A stretch of DNA of 64,000 bases from Pseudothioclava arenosa (GCF_002358085.1 NZ_NTJD01000009.1:62001-126000); one strand, 5' to 3'; positions 38,054 through 46,190 are shown, counted from the first letter of the stretch. Notes: generated by a model from the sequence alone, not told the origin. Numbers and translations: made by a program.

Positions 38054-38086
38054 CCCCTGCGGAGTATTTCCGGCTCGATGAAAGCC
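38054..38086 (+). repeat. intergenic repeat, copy 5 (GGRRTATTT family), inside the GTA operon
   Basis: Copy 5: CCCTGCGGAGTATTTCCGGC then TCGATGAAAGCC, in the gap between terminase g2 and portal g3. It is on the plus strand, opposite to GTA transcription, whereas the other four copies follow a gene in that gene's own orientation. Confidence 0.65.
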
Positions 38087-38094
38087 AGGGGGCG

Positions 38095-39513
38095 CTAGAG
38101 CCTGCGCACCTGTGGGCGCCGCCAATGCGCCGCAGGCTCGATCATCAGCTCGGTCACCGCCCAGACCAGCGCATCCACCCGGTCGGGCGAGCCCTTGCCC
38201 TGATAGCCCTGCACCGTCATGCGGCACATCTGGTCCTCCAGCGCGCCCAGCCGCGCCGCGGCGAGGTGACAGATGCGGCCCTGTTCATAAAGCGCCGCCA
38301 CCGGCTCGGCCCGCGCGCTCTTGCCACGCCCGGCCCGCAGCGCCTTGAAGGGCACCAGCGGGTCGATCTGGCGCAACACGGTCTCGATCAGGTCACCACC
38401 CTGGTTCACCTCGGCCACGAGACGCTCGGCGCCATGGCGCTCCATCGCGGCGATCGCGGCATGGGCCCAATCGGTGGGCCGGCCCCGCGCCGAAGCGTCT
38501 TCGAGCACATAGGCGCGCCAGTCCTGCACCGGGCCGCGCGTGACCGCCCCGACCACGAGGATGCCGCATTCATCCGACCCGGCATGCGCCGTCACCGCCG
38601 GGTCCAGCGCCACAACGGTGCGATCAAGTTCCGGCAGGCTTTCGACCCGCGCGGCTTCAAGCTGCGCGCTCGTCCAGAGCGCCCCCTCGACATCCTCGAG
38701 CAGCATTCCGTCCAACTCCTGGCGACCAAGCCGCGTGCCGCCATAGCGCGCCTGCACCTCTTCCAGGAAACTCTCAGCCAGATAGGCACGGTTCGCCTCT
38801 GTGGGCGCGTGGGTCACCACCGTCGAGGGGTTGTTCAGGATCGTCTTGAGCACCCCCACATTGCGCGGCGTCGTGGTGATCACCTGCTGCGGATGATCGC
38901 CCAGCCGCAGCGCGAATTGCAGCATGTCCCAGGTGTCCTCGGCCTTCTTCCACTTGGCCAGTTCATCCACCCAGGCGGCATCGAATTGCGGCCCCCGCAG
39001 CCCTTCAGGTTCCGAGGCCGAAAACGCCGTCGCAGTCGCGCCATTCGGCCAGACCAACCGCCGCCGCGTCGCCTCCCACACCGGGCGGCGATCGGGCGGC
39101 GAGCAGGCCAGTATCCCGCTATCGCCGAAAATCATCACCTCGCGAACCTGATCAAAGGTCTCGCCCACCAGTGCCATGCGTTTCGCCCTGCCGGGGTCGA
39201 GCGGGCGCGCACCCTCAACCATCGCGCGCACCCACTCGGCCCCGGCCCGCGTCTTGCCCGCACCGCGCCCGCCCATCACGACCCAGCTCTTCCAGGCCCC
39301 GGCGGGCGGCAGCTGATGCGGCAGCGCCCAGAACTCGAACAACCACGGCAGGGCCAGAAGCGAATTCTCATCCAGCCCCGCCAGAAACGCGTCAACATCC
39401 TCCGGCGTCGCGGAGGCAAGCCAGGCGGCGCCCGATCTCAGTTCGTGCGGCGTCGAAGTCGAGCGCATGATCCCGGACGACCCCGGCAGCATCTCTGCGG
39501 AGTTTTTCAACAC
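38095..39513 (-). CDS. GTA gene g2: terminase large subunit (packaging ATPase/nuclease)
   Basis: The 472-aa motor has Walker A in MGGRGAGKTRAGAEW (about 78-92), a Walker B-like region around WVDELAKWKKAED (about 175-187) with the ATPase coupling segment ITTTPRN, and the C-terminal nuclease with VALDPAVTAHAGSDECG and the late WAVTELM segment. It drives packaging of host DNA into GTA heads. The start is uncertain: GTG 39513 has AAAGGA close by, while ATG 39468 (MRSTSTPHELRSGAAW) gives a more canonical N-terminus. Either overlaps the end of g1. Confidence 0.94.
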   Translation of the reverse strand: MLKNSAEMLPGSSGIMRSTSTPHELRSGAAWLASATPEDVDAFLAGLDENSLLALPWLFEFWALPHQLPPAGAWKSWVVMGGRGAGKTRAGAEWVRAMVEGARPLDPGRAKRMALVGETFDQVREVMIFGDSGILACSPPDRRPVWEATRRRLVWPNGATATAFSASEPEGLRGPQFDAAWVDELAKWKKAEDTWDMLQFALRLGDHPQQVITTTPRNVGVLKTILNNPSTVVTHAPTEANRAYLAESFLEEVQARYGGTRLGRQELDGMLLEDVEGALWTSAQLEAARVESLPELDRTVVALDPAVTAHAGSDECGILVVGAVTRGPVQDWRAYVLEDASARGRPTDWAHAAIAAMERHGAERLVAEVNQGGDLIETVLRQIDPLVPFKALRAGRGKSARAEPVAALYEQGRICHLAAARLGALEDQMCRMTVQGYQGKGSPDRVDALVWAVTELMIEPAAHWRRPQVRRL

Positions 39514-39718
39514 GGTTCCTTTCTTCCATTGCCGTTGACAGGGCGGCCCGAAGCTCGCGCACGGCCTGACGCGCGGCCTTGGCCTCGCTCACATCCCCCT
39601 GTCGGATTTCCTTGAGCGCGGCCGTCAAATCCGCGACCGCGCCGTGAAACAGCTCTTCCGTTGCTTCCAGCGAGAGTGCCGAAAGCAGCCCTTCCTCCTG
39701 TGGGAAAGTACTATCCAT
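39392..39718 (-). CDS. GTA gene g1: small terminase-like protein
   Basis: The 108-aa protein MDSTFPQEEGLLSALSLEAT is acidic at the N-terminus and rich in helices, with a long coiled coil (about 30-75, AALKEIRQGDVSEAKAARQA). Its position as first gene and its size match RcGTA orfg1, assigned as the small terminase. GTA small terminases lack the sequence-specific DNA-binding domain of phage ones, fitting random packaging; no HTH is visible here. Its ribosome site is weak. It overlaps g2 by up to 122 bp. Confidence 0.88.
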   Translation of the reverse strand: MDSTFPQEEGLLSALSLEATEELFHGAVADLTAALKEIRQGDVSEAKAARQAVRELRAALSTAMEERNRVEKLRRDAAGVVRDHALDFDAARTEIGRRLACLRDAGGC

Positions 39719-39767
39719 CTGTTCTGAACCCGCCTCTCATGCCGTTGTCCGCACGAGCGAAATGAAG

Positions 39768-39796
39768 AAGCGCCAACGGGTTTCCCCGCGGCGCTT
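39768..39796 (-). promoter_or_regulatory. hairpin in the GTA operon leader
   Basis: On the transcript, AAGCGCC and GGCGCTT form a perfect 7-bp stem; inside it GGG-GAAA-CCC can form a smaller tetraloop hairpin. It lies 50 nt before the g1 start, in the predicted leader. It could control stability or translation of the first GTA cistron. Confidence 0.55.
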
Positions 39797-39820
39797 GCCC
39801 ACTTCTCCTAGCATGCCATA

Positions 39821-39849
39821 TATCTACCTTAGAGCGTTCACGATGTCAA
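39821..39849 (-). promoter_or_regulatory. predicted promoter of the GTA operon
   Basis: On the minus strand a consensus TTGACA (39849-39844), an exact 17-bp spacer and TAGATA (39826-39821) lie about 100 bp upstream of g1. The surrounding 60 bp are AT-rich compared with the genome. GafA- and CtrA-dependent control is known for RcGTA; no clear full CtrA box was seen. This is the only good promoter in the gap. Confidence 0.6.
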
Positions 39850-39881
39850 GTTCTAAATCCAAGGTTGTATTTTGCGAGATG

Positions 39882-39911
39882 AAAAACCCCGCGCGGAACG
39901 CGGGTTTTTTT
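39882..39911. terminator. terminator between mltG and the GTA operon
   Basis: CCCGCG and CGCGGG pair around CGGAA with A-run before and T-run after, so it can terminate on either strand. On the minus strand it ends mltG transcription before the GTA promoter, insulating the operon. Confidence 0.88.
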
Positions 39912-39936
39912 CAATGATTTCAAAGGCGCGCTGACG

Positions 39937-41085
39937 TCACTGCTGCTGTTTTTCGATCGCACGCCATTTGGCGACGTTGCGATTATGCTCGGCCAGCGTC
40001 TCGGCAAAAGCATGCCCGCCCGAGCCATCGGCCACGAAGAACAGGTACTGAGTCGCCTCCGGATGCATCGCCGCCTCGATCGAGGCCCGCCCCGGATTCG
40101 CGATCGGCGTCGGCGGCAGCCCGTCGATGACATAGGTGTTGTAGGGCGTCTCGCGCTTCAGCTCGGACTGGCGCAGCCCGCGCTCCAGCACACCCTGCCC
40201 GTTCGTCACCCCGTAGATCACCGTCGGGTCGGTCTGCAGCTTCATACCCTGACGCAGCCGGTTGACGAAAACGCTCGCCACCTGCCCGCGCTCGTCCGGC
40301 ACGCCGGTTTCCTTCTCGATGATCGAGGCCATCACCAGCGCCTCTTCGGGCGTCTGATAGGGCAGATCGGCGTCGCGGCCCTCCCAGGCCTCGGCCAGGA
40401 TCTTCGCCTGACGCGCGGCCATCTCATCCAGGATCGACTGCCGCGTCGTGCCCTTCTCGATCGCATAGCTGTCGGGCGCAAGGCTTCCCTCGGGCGGAAC
40501 CGCTGCGATCTCGCCCTCAAGCTCGGCAATCGCCTTCAGCCCCTCGACCACCTGCCAACTGGTCACACCCTCAGCCAGCGTGACGCGCAGCCGCAGGTCG
40601 CCCTTGTCGCGCGCCTTTGCCAGCGCCTCGGGCGCGGGCTCTTCGGCAAAGCGCCACTTCGCCACCTCGACATAATCGCGGCTCGCCGGGTCCAGCTCGC
40701 GCAGGACCGCATCATTCACGCGCACACCGATCCGCAGGTTCAGCTCATTGCCGCAGGTCGCCGGGCCACCGACGGTCAGCTGATCGACAATCTGCTCCAT
40801 CGAGCTATGCGGCTCGATCAGATAGGAGCCGAACTTCAGAAGATGCGCCTTTTTCGAGTAATCCGCCCCTGCCCGGAACAGGTATTCCGACGAGATCGCC
40901 CCGGCCTCCGTCAGCGCGCCGGCCACCTTGCCGATGGTCGCGCCCTTGTCCACGCGGTAACAGATCGCCTCGGCCAAAGGCCCCGGCGCGCGATATTCCC
41001 GCTGCGCCCAGGCCAGCAAGCCGAAGGCCGCCACCAGCAAGACAATCGCCAGCGTCAGAAAGGTCGAAACGATGTTACGCCACAT
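39937..41085 (-). CDS. mltG: endolytic peptidoglycan transglycosylase MltG
   Basis: The 382-aa protein has an N-terminal membrane anchor (about 5-28, IVSTFLTLAIVLLVAAFGLL) and a periplasmic YceG-like domain with a LysM-like N-terminal subdomain. The signature ALVMASIIEKETGVPDERGQ (about 250-270) carries the catalytic Glu, followed by VFVNRLRQGMKLQTDPTVIY and LPPTPIANPGRASIEAAMHP. It cuts nascent glycan strands and sets their length. Its start overlaps the fabF stop by 1 bp, the usual fabF-mltG linkage. Confidence 0.96.
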   Translation of the reverse strand: MWRNIVSTFLTLAIVLLVAAFGLLAWAQREYRAPGPLAEAICYRVDKGATIGKVAGALTEAGAISSEYLFRAGADYSKKAHLLKFGSYLIEPHSSMEQIVDQLTVGGPATCGNELNLRIGVRVNDAVLRELDPASRDYVEVAKWRFAEEPAPEALAKARDKGDLRLRVTLAEGVTSWQVVEGLKAIAELEGEIAAVPPEGSLAPDSYAIEKGTTRQSILDEMAARQAKILAEAWEGRDADLPYQTPEEALVMASIIEKETGVPDERGQVASVFVNRLRQGMKLQTDPTVIYGVTNGQGVLERGLRQSELKRETPYNTYVIDGLPPTPIANPGRASIEAAMHPEATQYLFFVADGSGGHAFAETLAEHNRNVAKWRAIEKQQQ

Positions 41086-42347
41086 CAGTCGGTGACCTTG
41101 CCCATCACCAGCGAGGCATTGGTGCCGCCAAAGCCGAAGGAGTTCGACAGCGCGATGTTGATCTCACGCTTGCGCGCGGCATTCGGCGCAAGGTCGAGCT
41201 TGGGCTGCACCGCCGGATTGTCGAGGTTCAGCGTCGGCGGCGCAATCTGGTCACGGATCGCGAGGATGCAGAAGATCGCCTCCACCGCGCCCGCAGCCCC
41301 CAGAAGGTGGCCGATCGAGGATTTGGTCGACGACATCGTGGCCTTCGCCGCCGCATTGCCCATCAGCCGCTCCACCGCGCCCAGCTCGATCGTATCGGCC
41401 ATGGTCGAGGTGCCATGCGCGTTGATGTAATCCACCGCATCCGGCGTGATCCCCGCGCGCTTCAGCGCCGCCTGCATCGAGCGGAACCCGCCATCGCCAT
41501 CCTCGGCCGGCGCCGTGATGTGATAGGCATCGCCCGACAGGCCATAACCCAGAACCTCGGCATAGATCTTGGCGCCGCGCGCCTTGGCGTGCTCGTATTC
41601 CTCCAGCACGACAACACCCGCGCCCTCGCCCATCACGAACCCGTCGCGATCCTCGTCATAGGGGCGCGAAGCCTTGGTCGGCTCGTCCGCGCGCTTGGTC
41701 GAAAGCGCCTTGCAGGCGTTGAAGCCTGCGATCCCGATTTCCGAGATCGGGCTTTCCGCGCCGCCCGCCAGCATCACGTCGGCATCGCCCCACTGGATCA
41801 GCCGCGCCGCATCGCCAATCGCATGCGCACCAGTCGAGCAGGCCGTCACCACCGCGTGGTTCGGCCCCTTGAAACCATAGCGGATCGAGACCTGGCCCGA
41901 GATCAGGTTGATCAGCGACCCCGGGATAAAGAAGGGCGAGACACGCTTGGGCCCGCGTTCCTTGATCAGAACGGCCGTTTCCGCGATCGTCGAAAGACCG
42001 CCGATCCCCGAGCCGATCATCACGCCCGTGCGCAGACGGCTTTCCTCGTCCTCGGGCATCCAGCCCGCATCGCGCACCGCCTGATCGGCCGCGGCCATCC
42101 CGTAGAGGATAAAATCATCGACCTTGCGGCGCTCTTTCGGCTCCATCCAGTCGTCGGGGTTGAACGTCCCGTCCGAGCCATCCCCAACCGGGATCTCGCA
42201 GGCGTATTTCGTGGTCACGTTCGACGCATCGAACCGCGTGATCGGCCCGGCGCCGGACTGCCCTGCCAGCAACCGCTTCCAGGTTTCCTCGACACCGCAC
42301 GCAAGCGGCGTAACCATACCGAGACCCGTGACAACAACGCGACGCAT
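41085..42347 (-). CDS. fabF: beta-ketoacyl-ACP synthase II
   Basis: The 420-aa condensing enzyme extends acyl-ACP with malonyl-ACP. The active-site Cys is in VVTACSTGAHAIG (about 164), and the two catalytic His residues in NAHGTSTMADTIE (about 305) and SSIGHLLGAAGAVE (about 342). GFGGTNASLV near the C-terminus completes the thiolase fold. It belongs to the fabD-fabG-acpP-fabF cluster but is separated from acpP by thpR. mltG overlaps its stop. Confidence 0.97.
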   Translation of the reverse strand: MRRVVVTGLGMVTPLACGVEETWKRLLAGQSGAGPITRFDASNVTTKYACEIPVGDGSDGTFNPDDWMEPKERRKVDDFILYGMAAADQAVRDAGWMPEDEESRLRTGVMIGSGIGGLSTIAETAVLIKERGPKRVSPFFIPGSLINLISGQVSIRYGFKGPNHAVVTACSTGAHAIGDAARLIQWGDADVMLAGGAESPISEIGIAGFNACKALSTKRADEPTKASRPYDEDRDGFVMGEGAGVVVLEEYEHAKARGAKIYAEVLGYGLSGDAYHITAPAEDGDGGFRSMQAALKRAGITPDAVDYINAHGTSTMADTIELGAVERLMGNAAAKATMSSTKSSIGHLLGAAGAVEAIFCILAIRDQIAPPTLNLDNPAVQPKLDLAPNAARKREINIALSNSFGFGGTNASLVMGKVTD

Positions 42348-42477
42348 GCTTTACCTCGTCAGTGAAAACAATCCCTGCTCTGATACACGCCCGCGCGCGG
42401 CCACGCAACGCATTGGCGACGTTTGCACCCGCGCCGGGCGGCGCGCTGCCTAAGCGTTCAGCACAGACGCGCGCCGA

Positions 42478-43032
42478 TTACCCCAGCGGATAGTGTGACA
42501 GCGCGGTGTAGCGCGCGCCCTCGGGGCGCAACTCCGAGGCATAAAGCGTAGCGCCCTCGGCCGTCATTCCGGGCAGCGGCGCCTCAGCCTGCGCCTGCCC
42601 GCGCGCCTCGAGCCACTGCGCGAGGCGGCAGGCCTCACCGGGCTCCATCCGCGCGCGAAACCGCGCCAGCGTGACATGCGGGCGAAACCGGCGCCGCTCC
42701 AGTGCGATCTCGGCCCGCCGCGCCGCCTGCGCCACAGCGCGCTGCAGCGCGACCAGTTCGGGCACCGGCTCCACCGCTAGCGCCAAAAGCCGCGGGTGCT
42801 CCGGATCGAACAACTCAAGCCCGCCAAAGCGCAGCGCGGGCGCCGGCAGGTGAATATCCGCCAGCCCCTCGTGCAGCGCCTCGATCTGCCATGGTTCCAG
42901 ATCGTCAAGAAAGGCCAGCGTCAGGTGCAGCGACTCGCGCGGCACCACCCGCCCGATAGGCAGGCCCTCCTGCAAGTGCTCGACCGCATCAAGCACCAGC
43001 TCCGACAGCCCGATTCCGACGAAACAGCGCAT
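42478..43032 (-). CDS. thpR: RNA 2',3'-cyclic phosphodiesterase (2H family)
   Basis: The 184-aa protein carries the two 2H motifs, HLTLAFLD (about 36-43) and HVTLARFR (about 118-125), that hydrolyse 2',3'-cyclic phosphates at RNA ends. The start MRCFVGIGLSE is typical of the ThpR/LigT family. It is wedged between acpP and fabF, genes normally adjacent, and sits behind the acpP terminator, so it may be an insertion in the fab cluster with its own promoter. Confidence 0.9.
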   Translation of the reverse strand: MRCFVGIGLSELVLDAVEHLQEGLPIGRVVPRESLHLTLAFLDDLEPWQIEALHEGLADIHLPAPALRFGGLELFDPEHPRLLALAVEPVPELVALQRAVAQAARRAEIALERRRFRPHVTLARFRARMEPGEACRLAQWLEARGQAQAEAPLPGMTAEGATLYASELRPEGARYTALSHYPLG

Positions 43033-43045
43033 CCCGCCCCCCGAA

Positions 43046-43076
43046 ACGAAAAGCGGCGCCCCAAGGGGACGCCGCC
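43046..43076 (-). terminator. rho-independent terminator of acpP
   Basis: On the minus strand GCGGCG-TCCCC and GGGGC-GCCGC form a long stem with a 2-nt TT turn and one mismatch, followed by TTTT, 22 bp past the acpP stop. Confidence 0.88.
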
Positions 43077-43098
43077 TGCATTCTCAGATCCGAAGGGA

Positions 43099-43332
43099 TC
43101 AGGACGCTTCGGTGATGAACTTCACCGCGTCGCCGAAGGTCTGGATGGTTTCGGCGGCGTCATCCGGGATCTCGATGCCGAATTCTTCTTCGAAGGCCAT
43201 GACCAGCTCGACGGTGTCGAGGCTGTCGGCGCCCAGGTCGTCGATGAACGAGGCGGTTTCGGTGACCTTGTCCTCTTCCACGCCCAGATGCTCAACGACG
43301 ATCTTCTTCACGCGATCAGCGATATCGCTCAT
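43099..43332 (-). CDS. acpP: acyl carrier protein
   Basis: The 77-aa acidic four-helix protein carries the growing acyl chain. The phosphopantetheine Ser is in [20 protein letters not shown] (Ser at about 36). The terminal sequence [10 protein letters not shown] and the overall charge are typical. It should also supply the acyl group for the luxI product. It lies downstream of fabG with a 202-bp gap and ends in its own strong terminator, allowing high separate expression. Confidence 0.98.
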   Translation of the reverse strand: MSDIADRVKKIVVEHLGVEEDKVTETASFIDDLGADSLDTVELVMAFEEEFGIEIPDDAAETIQTFGDAVKFITEAS

Positions 43333-43534
43333 GTTCGTTCCTCAATCTCGCGGACCCTTGGGCCCTGTCTGATATCCTTGCTCGTTCCGAGCGGTTCAAG
43401 CGCCCCGCTTGCGCAAGGCCGCCGGCAGGCGGGTCCTCCCCCGGCCGTCCAGCCCGCTTCTAGCACAGTCTTGCCCGATGGCAACACGCTTTTCGCGCCT
43501 TTTGAAGCGGCCTCTGGACGCAGGGGAAGCCGGC

Positions 43535-44272
43535 TCAGATCATCGCCATCCCGCCGTTCACGTGAAGCGTTGCGCCAGTGACATAGCTCGCTTCCGGACT
43601 GGCCAGATAGAGCACCGCAGCCGCGATTTCCTCGGGGCTGCCCATGCGGCCCGCGGGGATCTGCTTGAGGATATTCCCCTTCTGCTCGTCATTGAGCTTG
43701 TCGGTCATCGCGGTGGCGATGAAGCCCGGCGCGACGCAGTTCACGGTGATGCCACGGCTCGCGACCTCGGTCGCCAGCGACTTCGACATCCCCACCAGCC
43801 CCGCCTTGGCAGCGGCATAGTTGCCCTGGCCCGGGTTACCCGTCGCGCCCACCACCGAGGTGATGTTGACGATACGGCCCCAGCGCGCCTTCATCATGCC
43901 GCGCAGCACGCCCCGCATCAGCCGGAAAGACGCCGTGAGGTTCACGTCGATCACCGATTGCCACTCGTCATCCGACATCCGCATGAACAGGTTGTCGCGC
44001 GTGATCCCGGCGTTGTTCACCAGAATATCGAGCCCGCCCATAGCGGCAGCAGCGGCTTTCGGCAGCGCCTCGACCGACTCCGGATCCGACAGGTTCGCCG
44101 GGCAGACGAAAGCCCGCTCGCCCAACTCGGCCGCCAGCGCCTCCAACGGCTCCACCCGCGTCCCCGAGAGCGCAACATTCGCCCCCGCCGCGTGCAGCGC
44201 CTTGGCAACCTCGGCACCAATCCCCCCCGAAGCGCCCGTCACCAGCGCCGATTTCCCAGTCAGATCGAACAT
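43535..44272 (-). CDS. fabG: 3-oxoacyl-ACP reductase
   Basis: The 245-aa short-chain dehydrogenase reduces 3-oxoacyl-ACP with NADPH. The nucleotide motif is VTGASGGIGAEVAK (about 11-24), followed by the NNAG motif in ILVNNAGITRDN. The catalytic Ser-Tyr-Lys are in ITSVVGATGNPGQGNYAAAK (Tyr about 152). Start ATG 44272 has an AAGGAG site. Usually fabD lies directly upstream; here an antisense DUF2726 gene separates them. Confidence 0.96.
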   Translation of the reverse strand: MFDLTGKSALVTGASGGIGAEVAKALHAAGANVALSGTRVEPLEALAAELGERAFVCPANLSDPESVEALPKAAAAAMGGLDILVNNAGITRDNLFMRMSDDEWQSVIDVNLTASFRLMRGVLRGMMKARWGRIVNITSVVGATGNPGQGNYAAAKAGLVGMSKSLATEVASRGITVNCVAPGFIATAMTDKLNDEQKGNILKQIPAGRMGSPEEIAAAVLYLASPEASYVTGATLHVNGGMAMI

Positions 44273-44430
44273 GACCACTCCTTCACCTCTTCCCGGACGT
44301 CATAGCAACGAAGTCTCTCCGCCGCCAGCCTTTGAAGAGCCGAGGTACGATTGCCGCCCTCAACGGTGACTTGAAGATTCCAGCGATCCGCCGGAAACTG
44401 GCGGCATTTCAAAACTGATTTGGTGCGCGA

Positions 44431-45093
44431 ATGGATTTCCCTGGAATGGATAATGTGATGCGGACGCTCAGCCTGGCGTTCGCAGCCGTCGTAGCAATCG
44501 GCTTCATCAGACTTCTCGCTGAAATCGGTATCAAATCCATCAAGCGCCGCCGCCGATCCCACGTCTCTTCAACCCGAAGCACGCCATTCGTCCCTAAAGC
44601 CCTGAAATCCCCCGACCACCTGCAGCTTGTAGCAGAGGCCGCGTTTCAACGCGTGCCGCTCCTGAACAAATCCGAGGCACGGCTGCTTCCGATCCTCGAA
44701 AAGCTTGTTCGCGAACTCGGGCAAGGGCATCGCCTGCTGATCCAGGTTGCTTTGGGCGAACTGCTTTGTGCGGCCAACGCAGATGGCAAGCCCAATTACG
44801 GGCTTGAAGCGAACCGGGCGATCAACGCCAAACGGCTCGATTTCGCGATCATCGACCGTCGCGGCCTCATGGTGGCGGCTATCGAATATCAGGGCAGCGG
44901 CCATCACCTGAATTCCAACGCCTTCATGCGCGATGCCGTCAAGCGCGAGGCGCTGCGCAAGGCCGGTATCACACTGATCGAACTGCCGCCCGATGCCGAT
45001 GAGGCGCTGATCCGCGACAGGCTGAACTCTGTCGCGGATCTTCCGCTCGCGGCCTCGTTGCGTCGCGAGCCGCCTTTGTCACGCGAAAGCTGA
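44431..45093 (+). CDS. DUF2726 domain protein with N-terminal membrane span
   Basis: The 220-aa protein has one predicted span (about 12-32, TLSLAFAAVVAIGFIRLLAE), a basic stretch (KRRRR) and then a DUF2726 domain (about 65-200). Domain blocks include LLNKSEARLLPILEKLV, QVALGELL, the KRLDFAIIDRRGLMVAAIEY strand pair and a C-terminal KREALRKAGITLIELP. The D, E and K spacing recalls restriction-endonuclease-like folds. Function unknown. It is transcribed opposite to the flanking fabD and fabG and splits that cluster. Several Met codons near the start leave the true start uncertain. Confidence 0.78.
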   Translation: MDFPGMDNVMRTLSLAFAAVVAIGFIRLLAEIGIKSIKRRRRSHVSSTRSTPFVPKALKSPDHLQLVAEAAFQRVPLLNKSEARLLPILEKLVRELGQGHRLLIQVALGELLCAANADGKPNYGLEANRAINAKRLDFAIIDRRGLMVAAIEYQGSGHHLNSNAFMRDAVKREALRKAGITLIELPPDADEALIRDRLNSVADLPLAASLRREPPLSRES

Positions 45094-45098
45094 GGGCC

Positions 45099-46040
45099 TC
45101 AGCCTTTCAGCTTGGCGATGTCTTCGGGGGTGCCGATATTGGCCTGCGCAGTTTCCTTGGCGATGCGTTTGATCATCCCCGAGAGCGCCTTGCCCGCGCC
45201 GATTTCCCAGAATTCGGTGACGCCCTGGCCGACCATCCACTCGACCGACTCGCGCCAGCGCACCGAGCCGGTGACCTGCTCGACCAGCAGCTGACGGATC
45301 AGCTCGGGGTCGGAAACGGCTTCGGCGCGCACGTTGGCCACGACCGGTACCACCGGCGCGTTGATCTGCGTGCCCGCCAGCGCCTCGGCCATGGCGTCGG
45401 CCGCAGGCTGCATCAGCGCGCAATGGAAGGGTGCGGAGACCGGCAGCATCACCGCGCGCTTCGCGCCCGCCGCCTTGGCGATTTCCACCGCGCGTTCGAC
45501 CGCCGCCTTGTGTCCCGAAACCACCACCTGCGCGGGGTCATTGTCATTCGCGGCCTGGCAGACCTCATTGCCGGGCCCGGCAGCCGCGGCCTCGCCCGCG
45601 ATGCGGGTCGCGTCATCAAAGCCCAGACCCAGCAGCGCCGCCATCGCGCCGACGCCCACCGGCACCGCCGATTGCATCGCCGCACCGCGGATGCGCAGCA
45701 GCTTGGCCGCATCGGTCACGCTCAGCGCGCCCGCCGCGCAAAGCGCCGAATATTCGCCCAGCGAATGGCCCGCCACGAAAGCCGCATCCCCAACCGAGAA
45801 ACCCTCGGCCTCCAGCGCGCGCAGCGCCGCGATCGAGGTCGCCATCAGCGCGGGCTGGGCATTCGCCGTCAGCGTCAGCTCGGCGATGTCGCCCTCCCAG
45901 ATCAGGCTCGACAGGCTTTCGCCCAGAGCCGCGTCAACCTCGTCGAAAACCGCCTTGGCTGCCGGATAGGCCTCGGCCAGCGCCTTGCCCATTCCGATCG
46001 TCTGCGCGCCCTGACCGGGGAATACGAATGCACGGGTCAT
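45099..46040 (-). CDS. fabD: malonyl-CoA:ACP transacylase
   Basis: The 313-aa enzyme loads malonate onto ACP. It begins AFVFPGQGAQTIGMGKALAE, has the nucleophile Ser in VAGHSLGEYSALCAAG (about 93) with the conserved GxSxG, and the catalytic His in SAPFHCALMQPAADAM (about 202). The Gln and Arg of the oxyanion and malonate sites are present. Its stop is 5 bp from the stop of the convergent DUF2726 gene. Confidence 0.96.
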   Translation of the reverse strand: MTRAFVFPGQGAQTIGMGKALAEAYPAAKAVFDEVDAALGESLSSLIWEGDIAELTLTANAQPALMATSIAALRALEAEGFSVGDAAFVAGHSLGEYSALCAAGALSVTDAAKLLRIRGAAMQSAVPVGVGAMAALLGLGFDDATRIAGEAAAAGPGNEVCQAANDNDPAQVVVSGHKAAVERAVEIAKAAGAKRAVMLPVSAPFHCALMQPAADAMAEALAGTQINAPVVPVVANVRAEAVSDPELIRQLLVEQVTGSVRWRESVEWMVGQGVTEFWEIGAGKALSGMIKRIAKETAQANIGTPEDIAKLKG

Positions 46041-46144
46041 GCCACCCTCCTCTGATGTCGCTTGACGCCGGGTCTAGCGCGCGCAGGCGCCTGACACAAT
46101 ATCTTGGGCCGCCCGGTGCCCGGAATTCAACGCCGCAGCGCAAC

Positions 46145-46171
46145 GAAAAAGGGCGCCCGAAGGCGCCCTTT
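46145..46171 (-). terminator. rho-independent terminator of glnA
   Basis: GGGCGCC and GGCGCCC pair around CGAA; on the minus strand the stem is followed by CTTTTTC, 20 bp past the glnA stop. It can serve both strands. Confidence 0.88.
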
Positions 46172-46190
46172 CCCGTAACTACCGTGCTGA

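Noticed and set aside
36661-39615. Long plus-strand open frame opposite GTA g1-g3 (over 980 codons)
   Set aside because: Same compositional signature of an antisense shadow; the terminase and portal on the minus strand carry all expected motifs.
25534-39718. Interpretation as an active prophage
   Set aside because: No integrase, attachment repeats, repressor, replication or lysis genes are present; flanks are housekeeping genes and gene content matches known GTAs.
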